From positions 1 to 64,000 of the forward strand of contig NZ_UZWD01000033.1 in assembly GCF_900631955.1 (NCBI RefSeq): a stretch of DNA of 64,000 nt, written 5' to 3'. This document shows, in pieces, positions 34,274 through 43,335 of this stretch. Made by a program: the position numbers and the translations under genes. Source of the stretch: Devosia equisanguinis. Lineage in GTDB: Bacteria > Pseudomonadota > Alphaproteobacteria > Rhizobiales > Devosiaceae. The notes below the pieces were generated by a model that ran no database searches, had not been told where the DNA came from, and saw nothing but the letters and a program-made list of their open reading frames with translations. Position 1 is the first letter of the stretch. Each line of letters opens with the position of its first letter.

Positions 34274-35554
34274 TCACCGGAACAGGCTCGGGAGCCACAG
34301 GGAGAGCGCCGGGATATAGGTCACCATGGCCAGCACCACCAGCCCGGCACCATAGAATGGCCAGACGCTTTTCATCGCCGTCCAGATCGAGATCTTGCCG
34401 ACGGCGGCGGCGACGAACTGCACCGGCCCGAGCGGCGGCGTATTGAGACCGATACCCAGATTGAGGATCATGATGACGCCGAAATGCACCGGGTCCACGC
34501 CGAAAGCCGTGACCATGGGCAGGAAGATCGGGGTGGTGATGATGATCAGCGGCCCCATATCCATGAAGGTGCCCAACAACAGCAAGAGCACATTGATCAG
34601 CAGCAGGACCATCAGCGGATCACTGGTAAGCTGGCCGACGAATTCGGTGAGAATGGGCGCTACGCGCAGATAGGCCATCAGCCAGCCGAAAGAGGCAGCA
34701 GCGCCGATGATGAACAATACCATGGCAGTGGTCCGCACGGCGCCGGTGACACAATGCACGAAATTGGACCAGCTCATCGAGCGATAGACCAGGAGCGTGA
34801 CCAGGAAGGCGTAGATTACCGCGATGCAGGAGCTTTCCGTGGCAGTGAAAATACCCGAACGCACCCCGCCGAAGATGATGACTATGAGCAGCAGGCCAGG
34901 AATGGAGACCAGGAAATACTGGAACGCGCGCGCGAAGCCCGGAAAGGGCTCCGTCGGATAGCCACGCTTGCGCGCCACCACATAGGCGGTGATCATCAGG
35001 GCGACGGCCAGCAGCAGCCCGGGAATGACGCCGGCGGTGAAGAGATCGGCAATCGAGATGCGTCCGCCCCCGGACAGCGAATAGATGATCATATTGTGGC
35101 TGGGGGGCAGTAGCAGCGCGATCAGTGCCGACATCGAGGTGACATTGACCGCATAGTCGGCGCCATAGCCGCGCGCCTTCATCTGCGGAATCATGATCCC
35201 GCCAACCGCGGCAGCTTCGGCTACAGCCGAGCCGGAAATGCCGCCGAACAGCGTCGAAGCCAGAACGTTGACCTGCCCCAACCCGCCGCGCACATGGCCG
35301 ATGACTGAGCCCGCAAAAGCGATGATCCGCGCCGCGATGCCGCCACGCATCATCAGGTCGCCGGCGAAGATGAAGAAGGGAATGGCCAGCAGCGTGAAGG
35401 CCCCGACGCCGGAATTGAGCTGCTGGAACACCACGACCGGAGGCCGGCCGATATAGACGATGGTGGCGAAACTGGCGATGCCGAGGCAGAATGCGATGGG
35501 CGTACCCACCACCATGAGCAGGCCGAAAACGCCGAAGAGAACCCAGTATTCCAT
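34274..35554 (-). CDS. dctM: TRAP transporter large permease DctM
   Basis: A 426-residue membrane protein with about twelve helices, the ion-coupled channel of a TRAP importer. GGISGSAVAEAAAVGGIMIPQM and the LNTPPLGP segment are DctM hallmarks. A GAGG site precedes the ATG, five bases after dctQ. With its neighbours it most likely imports glucuronate, galacturonate or an unsaturated uronate using a sodium gradient. Confidence 0.93.
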   Translation of the reverse strand: MEYWVLFGVFGLLMVVGTPIAFCLGIASFATIVYIGRPPVVVFQQLNSGVGAFTLLAIPFFIFAGDLMMRGGIAARIIAFAGSVIGHVRGGLGQVNVLASTLFGGISGSAVAEAAAVGGIMIPQMKARGYGADYAVNVTSMSALIALLLPPSHNMIIYSLSGGGRISIADLFTAGVIPGLLLAVALMITAYVVARKRGYPTEPFPGFARAFQYFLVSIPGLLLIVIIFGGVRSGIFTATESSCIAVIYAFLVTLLVYRSMSWSNFVHCVTGAVRTTAMVLFIIGAAASFGWLMAYLRVAPILTEFVGQLTSDPLMVLLLINVLLLLLGTFMDMGPLIIITTPIFLPMVTAFGVDPVHFGVIMILNLGIGLNTPPLGPVQFVAAAVGKISIWTAMKSVWPFYGAGLVVLAMVTYIPALSLWLPSLFR

Positions 35555-35559
35555 GGCGA

Positions 35560-36087
35560 TCAGGCCTCAGTCACAGTTGGTTCGATGATGTCAGCGTCGA
35601 CCGGTTCTCCCGCCAGCCGCAGGGCCATGCGCTCGAGCACGAAAAGGCAGATCAGCACGCCGGAAACGATGATGGGCAAATAGGTAAAGGTCTGCGGCAA
35701 ACCGATCACCGGAATGCGGACGCTGGCACCCCGAATGGCCAGTTCGCTACCGAACCAGACCATGCCAAAACCGAAAGCGAAGATGGCAATGTCGCTGATG
35801 CTGCGCAGCCAGGGCTTGGCAGCTGCCGGCAAGGCGTAAAGCAGCACGTCAAATCCCATATGGAACTTTTCGCGCACCCCGACAGCGGCGCCCAGGAAAA
35901 TGAACCAGCTCATGATCATGATCGCCCCGCCTTCCGTCCAGGACGGGGACGCATTGACGACGAAGCGCATATAGACCTGGTAGGCGACAATGACGGTCAT
36001 GGCGACAAGCCCGATGCCCGACAGCCAGAGTGCAAGATTTGAGAGCACGTTCAGCACGCGGCTGACGGCAAGAAGTCCGCTTTTCAT
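35560..36087 (-). CDS. dctQ: TRAP transporter small permease DctQ
   Basis: A 175-residue protein with four membrane helices. The conserved block SWTEGGAIMIMSWFIFLGAAVGVREKFHMGFDVL is typical. The start at MKSGLLAVS is chosen over a frame 18 codons longer because the extension is rich in Arg and lacks conservation. It lies between the receptor and the large permease. Confidence 0.88.
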   Translation of the reverse strand: MKSGLLAVSRVLNVLSNLALWLSGIGLVAMTVIVAYQVYMRFVVNASPSWTEGGAIMIMSWFIFLGAAVGVREKFHMGFDVLLYALPAAAKPWLRSISDIAIFAFGFGMVWFGSELAIRGASVRIPVIGLPQTFTYLPIIVSGVLICLFVLERMALRLAGEPVDADIIEPTVTEA

Positions 36088-36141
36088 CGGTTCATCCCCG
36101 CGGTGAAGCCGAGCCGACCGAAGCCGGCCCGGCGCGATCAA

Positions 36142-37122
36142 TCAGCCCTCGGTGGCCTGGATGCGGGCAACCAGATCCTGCAGCTTGGGGTCAGTGACAT
36201 ACTTGTCGTAGACCGGCTTCATGGCATCGATGAAGGGCTGCTTGTCGACGGTGTTGATCGTGGCACCAAGCGCTTCGACCTTGGCCTTGGATTCCACTTC
36301 CTTGGCCGCCCAGAGCTCACGCTGATGCGGCACCGATTCCTGGGCGGCTTCGCGCATGGCCGCCTGGTCTTCGGCAGAAAGGCCATCCCAGACGACCTTG
36401 GAGACCACCAGCACTTCAGGCACCATCAGGTGCTCGTCGAGCGAATAGAACTTGGCGACTTCGGCGTGGCCGGCAGTGTCGTAGCTGGGATAATTGTTCT
36501 CGGCGCCGTCGATGACGCCGGTCTGGATGCCCGAATAGACTTCGCCATAGGGCATGGGCGTCGCATTGCCACCCAGCGCGCCGACCATGTCGACGAAAAT
36601 GTCGGACTGCATGACGCGGAACTTCATGCCCGCCATGTCTTCAGGCGCGGTGATCGGTTTGGAGCTGTTGTAGAACGAGCGCGCACCGCCATCATAAAAG
36701 GCCAGCGCCACCACATCCACCGCATCGAAGGCCGCCAGGATTTCCGCGCCGATCGGACCGTCGAGCACATTGTGGAAGTGATCGGCCGAGCGGAAGATGT
36801 AGGGCAGCTGCGTGACCGTGGCTTCCGGCACCTGGGTGCCGAAGGCGCCGATGGAGATGCGGTTGAGATCGATGACGCCGAACTGCGTCTGCTCGATGGT
36901 GTCGGCCTCGCCGCCCAACTGAGCGGAGTGGAACACTTCGACCGAGTAGCGGCCGCCGGTCTTGTCCGAGAGCAACTCACCGAATTTCTTGACGGCTTCG
37001 ACGGTCGGATAGCCATCGGGATGGGTATCGGACGAGCGCAGCACCGTCTGGGCGCTGGCGGTCGAAACCATCAAGGCAGACGCAATGACGGCGGCAGCCG
37101 CCATCTTAGGCAGATGAAACAT
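36142..37122 (-). CDS. dctP: TRAP transporter periplasmic binding protein DctP
   Basis: A 326-residue receptor with signal peptide ending ASA before [16 protein letters not shown]. It has the family motif [46 protein letters not shown], whose Arg binds the substrate carboxylate. A strong GGGAGG six bases upstream sets the start at MFHLPKM. It is the first gene of the hexuronate operon. The organic acid bound is inferred from the linked kduID and kdgF genes. Confidence 0.92.
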   Translation of the reverse strand: MFHLPKMAAAAVIASALMVSTASAQTVLRSSDTHPDGYPTVEAVKKFGELLSDKTGGRYSVEVFHSAQLGGEADTIEQTQFGVIDLNRISIGAFGTQVPEATVTQLPYIFRSADHFHNVLDGPIGAEILAAFDAVDVVALAFYDGGARSFYNSSKPITAPEDMAGMKFRVMQSDIFVDMVGALGGNATPMPYGEVYSGIQTGVIDGAENNYPSYDTAGHAEVAKFYSLDEHLMVPEVLVVSKVVWDGLSAEDQAAMREAAQESVPHQRELWAAKEVESKAKVEALGATINTVDKQPFIDAMKPVYDKYVTDPKLQDLVARIQATEG

Positions 37123-37236
37123 GAAGTCCTCCCAATGTGTCTTGCTTGGTGGCGACAAGGCTCCTCCCCCACGCCACCGGCGGGCAAACCCGCCACCAAC
37201 CCGGCTTGTCTTGGCAAGGCCCGAGTATCGTGCAAA

Positions 37237-37285
37237 CTAGTATGGAAGACGAAATGACAAGTCAACATACAATTACTTGTATGTT
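37237..37285 (-). promoter_or_regulatory. promoter and operator of the hexuronate operon
   Basis: On the minus strand TTGACT (37265-37260), 17 bases and TACTAG (37242-37237) form a candidate promoter. A perfect 9-bp inverted repeat, AACATACAA-N4-TTGTATGTT (37264-37285), abuts and slightly overlaps the -35 box, and a third TTGTATG half-site follows at 37284-37290. This geometry suits repression by the operon's own GntR regulator. The -10 box is weak. Confidence 0.6.
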
Positions 37286-37325
37286 GTATGATGACTTTGC
37301 AGGTGCTTGCGCGACCATGAAAAAA

Positions 37326-37353
37326 GCTCCCCAAACCGGTGTTTGGAGAGCTG
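37326..37353 (-). terminator. rho-independent terminator of lpd
   Basis: A 12-bp stem with one mismatch (37326-37337 with 37342-37353) and loop CGGT. On the minus strand it is followed by a run of six T. It closes the TCA-cycle gene cluster 47 bases after the lpd stop. Confidence 0.9.
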
Positions 37354-37399
37354 CTTAAATGTGCCGTTCTGGCGGGATAGATGCGGGCCGATAAAGTCC

Positions 37400-38809
37400 T
37401 CAGATGTGGATAGCCCCGTCGCCCAGGGCCAGTGCGGCTTCGCGGATGGCTTCTGACAGGGTCGGGTGGGCATGGGTGGTGCGCGCCAGATCTTCGGAGG
37501 CACCGGAGAATTCCATCAGCGTCACCAGTTCGTGGATCATCTCGCCGGCATTCTTGCCCACGATATGAGCACCCAGGACGCGGTCGGTCTGCACATCGGC
37601 GAGAATTTTGACAAAACCCTGTGTCGCCAGCATCGCCTTGGCGCGGCCATTGGCGGTGAAGGGGAATTTGCCGATCTTGTATTCGACGCCTTCGGCCTTG
37701 AGCTCGTCCTCGGTCTTGCCCACCGAAGCCACTTCCGGATTGGTATAGACCACCGACGGAATGGCGGCATAGTTCACATGGCCGGCCTGGCCGGAGAGGA
37801 TTTCGGCAACGGCAATGCCCTCGTCCTCGGCCTTGTGCGCCAGCATTGGGCCGGCAATCACGTCGCCAATGGCATAGATACCGTCGACCGAGCTCTTGTA
37901 ATGCGCATCGACGCGGACCCGGCCACGCTCGTCCAGCGCCACGCCAGCGAGGTCGAGGCCCAGCCCTTCGGTAAACGGCTTACGGCCGATGGCCACCAGA
38001 ACGACATTAGCGTCGAGCAGTTCGGCGTCACCACCCTTTGCCGGTTCGACCCGCACCTTGAGCGCACCATCGTCCTGCTTATCGACGCCGGCAACCTTGC
38101 TCGAGAGCTTGAATTCCATGCCCTGCTTCTGCAGCATGCGCTGGAACTGGCGGGCCACTTCGCTGTCCATGCCCGGCAGGATACGGTCGAGATATTCGAC
38201 CACGGTGACCTGGGAGCCAAGACGCTGCCACACCGAGCCCAATTCGAGTCCGATCACGCCGGCGCCGATGACGACGAGCTTGTTCGGCACCTTGTCGAGG
38301 CTGATACCGCCGGTCGAGGTAACCACGGTCTTCTCGTCGATATCGATGCCCGGCAGGTTCGCCGATACGGAACCGGTGGCGATGACGATATTCTTGGTCG
38401 AAATCTCGGTCTGCGGTCCGCTTTGCGGCGTCACCAGCACCCGTCCGGGGGCCGCGATCGAGCCGATGCCGCGGAACACGGCGATCTTGTTCTTCTTGAA
38501 CAGATAATCCACGCCGCCGACATTGGAGGCGACCGTTTCGGTCTTGTGGTTCATCATCTGCGGAAGGTTGAGCTGCGGGGCCGGAATATCGATGCCCAGC
38601 GCCTTGAAGCCGTGACCGGCTTCCTCGAACAGCTCGGAAGCATGCAGCAGTGCCTTGGAGGGGATGCAGCCGATATTGAGGCAGGTGCCACCCAGTGTCG
38701 GCCACTTCTCGACCACGGCCACCTTCATGCCCAGCTGTGCCGCACGGATGGCGCAGACATAGCCGCCCGGTCCCGAGCCGATGATGGTGAGGTCGAATTG
38801 ATCTGCCAT
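37400..38809 (-). CDS. lpd: dihydrolipoamide dehydrogenase (E3)
   Basis: FAD enzyme that reoxidises the lipoyl group of the 2-oxoglutarate dehydrogenase complex. The 469 residues contain the FAD-binding [17 protein letters not shown], the redox-active disulfide [16 protein letters not shown]-binding [14 protein letters not shown] and the C-terminal HAHPTLSEA with the catalytic His and Glu. It is the last gene of the sequence mdh-sucCDAB-...-lpd and lies five genes downstream of sucB. Confidence 0.96.
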   Translation of the reverse strand: MADQFDLTIIGSGPGGYVCAIRAAQLGMKVAVVEKWPTLGGTCLNIGCIPSKALLHASELFEEAGHGFKALGIDIPAPQLNLPQMMNHKTETVASNVGGVDYLFKKNKIAVFRGIGSIAAPGRVLVTPQSGPQTEISTKNIVIATGSVSANLPGIDIDEKTVVTSTGGISLDKVPNKLVVIGAGVIGLELGSVWQRLGSQVTVVEYLDRILPGMDSEVARQFQRMLQKQGMEFKLSSKVAGVDKQDDGALKVRVEPAKGGDAELLDANVVLVAIGRKPFTEGLGLDLAGVALDERGRVRVDAHYKSSVDGIYAIGDVIAGPMLAHKAEDEGIAVAEILSGQAGHVNYAAIPSVVYTNPEVASVGKTEDELKAEGVEYKIGKFPFTANGRAKAMLATQGFVKILADVQTDRVLGAHIVGKNAGEMIHELVTLMEFSGASEDLARTTHAHPTLSEAIREAALALGDGAIHI

Positions 38810-38829
38810 GGTAAGAAACCCCGAAACTG

Positions 38830-39462
38830 TTAGCGCTGCTGTGCCAGCGCGACACGAACCGCCAGCGCCAGAAATGTAATGCCGGTAACCCGATTAAACC
38901 ACCGGCCGGCGCGGAAAAAGCCCTGCCGCACCGAATGGGTCGTAAAGAAAACCGAGACCAGTGCAAACCAGGCAAAAAGCATGATGCTCATGCTCGCCAC
39001 ATAAATCACCTTTACATTGCCCGCCGTATGCACGGAGACCAAGGACGTGAACAGGGCGAGGAAGAACAACACCGCTTTTGGATTGAGAAGATTGGTGAGG
39101 AACCCCAGCGCAAAGGCGGCCATGTCGCCGCGCGGGCTCTCGCCACCTTCCGCAATGCTGGGCGGCTGCGGCGGCGGACTGCGCAACGCCGCGATGGCGA
39201 GCCAGACGAGATAGGCCGCGCCTGCCCATTTGAGAATGTTGAAGGCTAGCAGCGATTGGCCCACCAGCACGCCGACGCCCAGAAGCGTGTAGCTGCCATG
39301 CACCAGGATCGACGTGGCAACACCGGCCGAAGTAAACAGCGCCGCGCGCCGGCCATGCACCACCGATTGGCGCAAGACCATGGCGAAATCGGCGCCCGGA
39401 ATAACCGCATTGATGCCAAAAGCCAGCATCAGGCCTGCAAATTCCAGCCAGGGGAAGGTCAT
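38830..39462 (-). CDS. LysE/RhtB-family amino acid exporter
   Basis: A 210-residue membrane protein with six helices. [36 protein letters not shown] near the N-terminus and [18 protein letters not shown] are the LysE/RhtB signatures. The ATG at 39462 is preferred over the GTG one codon earlier. Substrate not determinable. It starts about 100 bases after the MAPEG gene and ends 20 bases before lpd. Confidence 0.88.
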   Translation of the reverse strand: MTFPWLEFAGLMLAFGINAVIPGADFAMVLRQSVVHGRRAALFTSAGVATSILVHGSYTLLGVGVLVGQSLLAFNILKWAGAAYLVWLAIAALRSPPPQPPSIAEGGESPRGDMAAFALGFLTNLLNPKAVLFFLALFTSLVSVHTAGNVKVIYVASMSIMLFAWFALVSVFFTTHSVRQGFFRAGRWFNRVTGITFLALAVRVALAQQR

Positions 39463-39563
39463 CACTGCTACCGCGCGTTAGTGGGCGGCAAAGCGTTACA
39501 CCAGCCAAACCGCCCCGGCAATGCGGCCGCCGATAGCCTCCCCTGCCCGATGGGCAAGGGCGG

Positions 39564-39965
39564 CTAGAAGGCCACCCCGACAAACAGGAGCACGAGGCCA
39601 ATCAGCGACACCATCCAGATGCCGGAACGCAGAAGAGGAATGTCGATGAAATAGCCTGGAATATAGGCCCAGCGTGCCCAGAACCACAATTGCGCACCCC
39701 ATTGCGTCAGGCTATCGGAGCGCCCCGACAGTTCGGTGGCCACCGCCAGCGCAATGAAGATGCCATAGGTCTCGAGGAAATTGCGCAGCGCGCGATTGCC
39801 CCGTGCTGCCCATTTGTTTGGCGGCCGCTCATTATCACGCTGGCTGCCGGCAAATTTGATGCCATAGTCGAGGCGATAGGCAGTGGATTGCACCATCACA
39901 TAGGCAAAAGCCAGCGCGGCACTCCAGGTCAGCAGGGTCAACTCGACGCTCACATTCATCTCCAT
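39564..39965 (-). CDS. MAPEG-family membrane protein
   Basis: A 133-residue protein with four hydrophobic helices and the motif RGNRALRNFLETYGIFIALAVATELSG, typical of the MAPEG (membrane-associated eicosanoid/glutathione metabolism-like) family. Bacterial members are mostly uncharacterised. It is one of five small genes between sucB and lpd. Confidence 0.85.
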   Translation of the reverse strand: MEMNVSVELTLLTWSAALAFAYVMVQSTAYRLDYGIKFAGSQRDNERPPNKWAARGNRALRNFLETYGIFIALAVATELSGRSDSLTQWGAQLWFWARWAYIPGYFIDIPLLRSGIWMVSLIGLVLLFVGVAF

Positions 39966-40008
39966 GCATCAGGGTCTGCCAATAGAACGGCGGGCCCATC
40001 CTGCCGGA

Positions 40009-40503
40009 TCACTGGCAATCGAGCAACTCGAAGGCATCGCCAGGCGATACGTCCCCGTCCCACTCGGTGCTGCGATAGTTCGAATACCAGAGGCTGACCG
40101 CCAGTTGCGGCAGGATCACCTGTTCGGGCGCCTTGCCCCCGCGCTCTATATCGAGAAAGCGCACCTTGCCGTCATAGATGCCATAGATGGATGGGTGGTC
40201 TGTTTCGACGAGGAAAGTACATTGCTCGGTGCTGTCCGCTGCGCACGGCCCGGAAATCGACCAGAGCGGCGCCCCAAAACCATTGGGCACGCTGACGCCA
40301 CCCTCCAGCACTACATCGGAATTGGGCATTTCGATATAGAAGGCCGCCGTCTGGTTGGCGGGCGCGATCTGCGGCACCCGCTTGAAGGTCAGCCACCAGG
40401 GCGCGTCGGGCTGCTTGTAGCGCGCATTGGCCAGTGTGCACTCGGTGGCCATGCCGGTGCTGCAGAGGATGACAGAAAGGAAAAATGCCGACAGGACACG
40501 CAT
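40009..40503 (-). CDS. secreted protein of unknown function
   Basis: A 164-residue protein with a signal peptide (MRVLSAFFLSVILCSTGMATEC) and a GGAGA ribosome site. The mature part is beta-rich and acidic with four or five Cys (ATECTLAN, GPCAADSTEQCTF, ELLDCQ), suggesting disulfides in the periplasm. I do not recognise the family. Confidence 0.7.
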   Translation of the reverse strand: MRVLSAFFLSVILCSTGMATECTLANARYKQPDAPWWLTFKRVPQIAPANQTAAFYIEMPNSDVVLEGGVSVPNGFGAPLWSISGPCAADSTEQCTFLVETDHPSIYGIYDGKVRFLDIERGGKAPEQVILPQLAVSLWYSNYRSTEWDGDVSPGDAFELLDCQ

Positions 40504-40576
40504 GGGACGATCTCCGGGGAGCCTGTCCGCGAAGAAATCACGCCCGCACTCAGCCTCCTACCCCGTTACAGGGGGA

Positions 40577-41026
40577 TCAGGAGGCCGAAATCTCCTGCGC
40601 GCGCTTCAGTGCTGCGGGCAGTTGCCGGTCGATATCGAGCGCGCCTGTTTCCACCTGCTCGAGAAAGGCGCGGCAGAAGCTGCCCTTATCGCCGGCCTGG
40701 TTATAAGCGGTCATGATCTGCGTGCCGCCATAGGTCTCGGCCGCCTTCTGCTGGCCTTCGGCGCCCCCGCCCAGCCGGGTGATGACCCGGTCGGCGAGAT
40801 CGAGAAAGCCGATATTGCGCAGATACCAGTTTTCCGCCGCCAGCTTGTAGCTGCCGTCGAGGCCAGTGGTTTCGTAGCAATGGGTGGTCATGACATTGAC
40901 GATGGCCTGCGAGCCGTGAAAGGCCATCAGCTCGCCGATCAGTGCGGTATTTTCGGTATCGTTCTGCGCCAGAGCGGGCGCGACAAGGCCCAGAAATGCA
41001 ACGGCCAGGGCAGCAGTTTTACGCAA
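40577..41026 (-). CDS. secreted protein of unknown function
   Basis: About 149 residues. A TTG at 41026 with GGAG eight bases upstream gives the natural signal peptide LRKTAALAVAFLGLVAPALA; a TTG eight codons earlier would add a polar extension. The mature protein is helical (NTALIGELMAFHGSQAIVNVMTTHCYE) with two Cys residues (THCYE, SFCRAF). No family recognised. Confidence 0.65.
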   Translation of the reverse strand: MRKTAALAVAFLGLVAPALAQNDTENTALIGELMAFHGSQAIVNVMTTHCYETTGLDGSYKLAAENWYLRNIGFLDLADRVITRLGGGAEGQQKAAETYGGTQIMTAYNQAGDKGSFCRAFLEQVETGALDIDRQLPAALKRAQEISAS

Positions 41027-41170
41027 CGCGAAATCTCCAGGTCGGGGCAATCCATCGCGCTTTTCATAGGGGCCGGGACCCTTAACAGAGTCTTAGTATT
41101 TCATCCGGACGCCCATCACGAAAATGCGAATGCAAACGATATCCCTGTAAACCACAGAAGTGCGGTTCAA

Positions 41171-41929
41171 TCAGGGCAGGCTTGCCCGCCCACCGGTCAC
41201 CGACAGGATCGATCCGGGGGTATAGCTGGACGCATCCGACAATAGCCAGACAATGGCCTCGGCGACCTCGTGGGCCGTGCCCGCGCGTTTGACGGGGATG
41301 GCCTCGATCATGCGCGCAACCCGGTCCGGATCGCCACCCGAGGCATGAATATCGGTCTCGATAACCCCGGGGCGGACGGCATTGACCCGCACGCCATGTT
41401 CGGCCACTTCCAAAGCCAGCCCGACCGTAAAACTGTCAATGGCGCCTTTGGCGGCCGCATAATCCACATACATATTGGCACCACCCAGCTTGGCAGCACC
41501 GGAGGTGAGATTGACGATGCTGCCGCCGGTGCCACCATGGGCCCGCGACAGGCGCCGCACCGCCTGCCCCGCGCACAGCATCGCGCCATAGACATTGATA
41601 GCGAACATGCGTTCAAGCCGGGCGAGGTCCACGTCCTCTACCCGCATCGCCACATCGACCACACCCGCATTGTTGACCAGACCCTTGAGCGGTCCCAAAG
41701 CATCCGCCGCGTTGAAGATGCGCTCTATGTCCTCGGGCTTGGATACATCGCCTTGCACGGCAACACTCTTGCGCCCAGCACGGATGATTTGGGCACAGAC
41801 GGCCTCGGCGGCAGCCAGATTACCGGCATAATTGACAACCACATCGAAGCCGCGCTCGGCCGCAAGGATGGCACTTGCCGCACCGATGCCGCGCGATCCG
41901 CCGGTGATCACGACCACCCCGTTATTCAT
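41171..41929 (-). CDS. short-chain dehydrogenase/reductase family oxidoreductase
   Basis: A 252-residue SDR. TGGSRGIG near the N-terminus binds NAD(P), NNAGVVD follows, and VDYAAAKGA holds the catalytic Tyr and Lys. The C-terminus GSILSVTGGRASLP fits the family. The start is the ATG at 41929 behind a GGGGGG stretch. Substrate unknown. It follows the sucB terminator. Confidence 0.88.
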   Translation of the reverse strand: MNNGVVVITGGSRGIGAASAILAAERGFDVVVNYAGNLAAAEAVCAQIIRAGRKSVAVQGDVSKPEDIERIFNAADALGPLKGLVNNAGVVDVAMRVEDVDLARLERMFAINVYGAMLCAGQAVRRLSRAHGGTGGSIVNLTSGAAKLGGANMYVDYAAAKGAIDSFTVGLALEVAEHGVRVNAVRPGVIETDIHASGGDPDRVARMIEAIPVKRAGTAHEVAEAIVWLLSDASSYTPGSILSVTGGRASLP

Positions 41930-41947
41930 CCGGCCCCCCAAAAAGAT

Positions 41948-41972
41948 GAGGCCGGGGACTTGCCCCGGCCTC
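41948..41972 (-). terminator. rho-independent terminator after sucB
   Basis: A perfect 10-bp stem, GAGGCCGGGG with CCCCGGCCTC, five-base loop, followed on the minus strand by ATCTTTTT. It lies eight bases after the sucB stop, so genes up to lpd depend on read-through or separate promoters. Confidence 0.88.
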
Positions 41973-41980
41973 GACGGACC

Positions 41981-43255
41981 TTAGAGATCGAGCACCAGCC
42001 GCTCGGGCGCCTCAAGGCTTTCCTTGACGCGAACCAGGAAGGTGACGGCTTCCTTGCCGTCGACGATGCGGTGATCATAGCTGAGCGCCAGATACATCAT
42101 CGGGCGGATGACGATCTGACCGCCGACCACGACAGGACGCTCCTGGATCTTGTGCATGCCCAGAATACCCGACTGCGGGGCATTGAGGATCGGGGTCGAC
42201 ATCAGCGAGCCATAGACACCACCATTGGAGATGGTGAAGGTGCCGCCCTGCATGTCGGCCATCGACAGCTGCCCATCGCGGGCCTTCCTGCCGAGATTGC
42301 CAATTTCCTTTTCGATCTCGGCGATCGACATCTGGTCGGCATTGCGCACCACCGGAACCACAAGGCCCTTGTCGGTGCCGACAGCGACGCCGATATGGGC
42401 GTATTGCTTGTAGATCAGGTCATCGCCATCGATCTCGGCATTGACGGCCGGGATTTCCTTGAGCGCATGCACCACGGCCTTGGTGAAGAAGCCCATGAAG
42501 CCCAGCTTGACGCCATGCTTCTTCTCGAACAGGTCCTTGTACTGGTTGCGCAGGTCCATCACCGGCTTCATGTCCACCTCGTTGAAGGTGGTCAGCATGG
42601 CGGCGGTGTTCTGCGCATCCTTGAGGCGGCGCGCAATGGTCTGGCGCAGGCGGGTCATCTTCACGCGCTCTTCGCGCGACGCGTCATCGGCGGCAACCGG
42701 AGCGCGCGGCGCGGGAGAAGGCGCCGGAGCGGCGGGCTTTGCAGCAGGAGCCGGAGCGGGGGCAGCAGCAGGCGCGGCGGCGGGCGCCGGACGGGCCAGG
42801 GCCGAGAGCACATCTTCCTTGAGCACCTGACCAGACTTGCCGGAACCGGCAATGCCGGCGGCGTCGAGATTGTTCTCGTTGATCAGCTTCTGCGCCGAGG
42901 GAGCCGGAGCCCGGTCGGTCGGCTTGACCGGCTCGGGACCGGCAGCATTGGCGGCAGGAACTTCGGTCTTGGCCGGTGTCGGAGCGGCAGCGGCGGGCGT
43001 CGAGGCGGCAGCAGCGGCACCGGCAGCAATGGCACCCAGCAGTGCCCCGACATCGACGGTTTCGCCCGGCTGGGCAGCGATGGCTTCGAGAACGCCTGAA
43101 GCGGGCGCCGGAACCTCGATGGTAACCTTGTCGGTTTCGAGCTCGACAATGGGCTCATCGGCAGCGACGGCGTCGCCCACCTTCTTGTACCACTGACCGA
43201 TGGTTGCCTCGGTGACGCTTTCGCCCAGCGTCGGCACGCGGATTTCTGTCGACAT
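41981..43255 (-). CDS. sucB: 2-oxoglutarate dehydrogenase E2, dihydrolipoamide succinyltransferase
   Basis: Core of the 2-oxoglutarate dehydrogenase complex, 424 residues. The N-terminal lipoyl domain carries [16 protein letters not shown] long Ala/Pro linker is followed by the subunit-binding domain ([30 protein letters not shown]), a second Ala/Pro linker and the catalytic domain with [20 protein letters not shown] precedes the ATG. It lies 80 bases downstream of sucA. Confidence 0.96.
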   Translation of the reverse strand: MSTEIRVPTLGESVTEATIGQWYKKVGDAVAADEPIVELETDKVTIEVPAPASGVLEAIAAQPGETVDVGALLGAIAAGAAAAASTPAAAAPTPAKTEVPAANAAGPEPVKPTDRAPAPSAQKLINENNLDAAGIAGSGKSGQVLKEDVLSALARPAPAAAPAAAPAPAPAAKPAAPAPSPAPRAPVAADDASREERVKMTRLRQTIARRLKDAQNTAAMLTTFNEVDMKPVMDLRNQYKDLFEKKHGVKLGFMGFFTKAVVHALKEIPAVNAEIDGDDLIYKQYAHIGVAVGTDKGLVVPVVRNADQMSIAEIEKEIGNLGRKARDGQLSMADMQGGTFTISNGGVYGSLMSTPILNAPQSGILGMHKIQERPVVVGGQIVIRPMMYLALSYDHRIVDGKEAVTFLVRVKESLEAPERLVLDL

Positions 43256-43335
43256 TGAGTATGTCCTTCTTTTTCAGGCCGGAGCGCCTTCGTCCTAGGG
43301 ACGAATGTGGCGCTCTTTATGTCATGTCACAAGGC

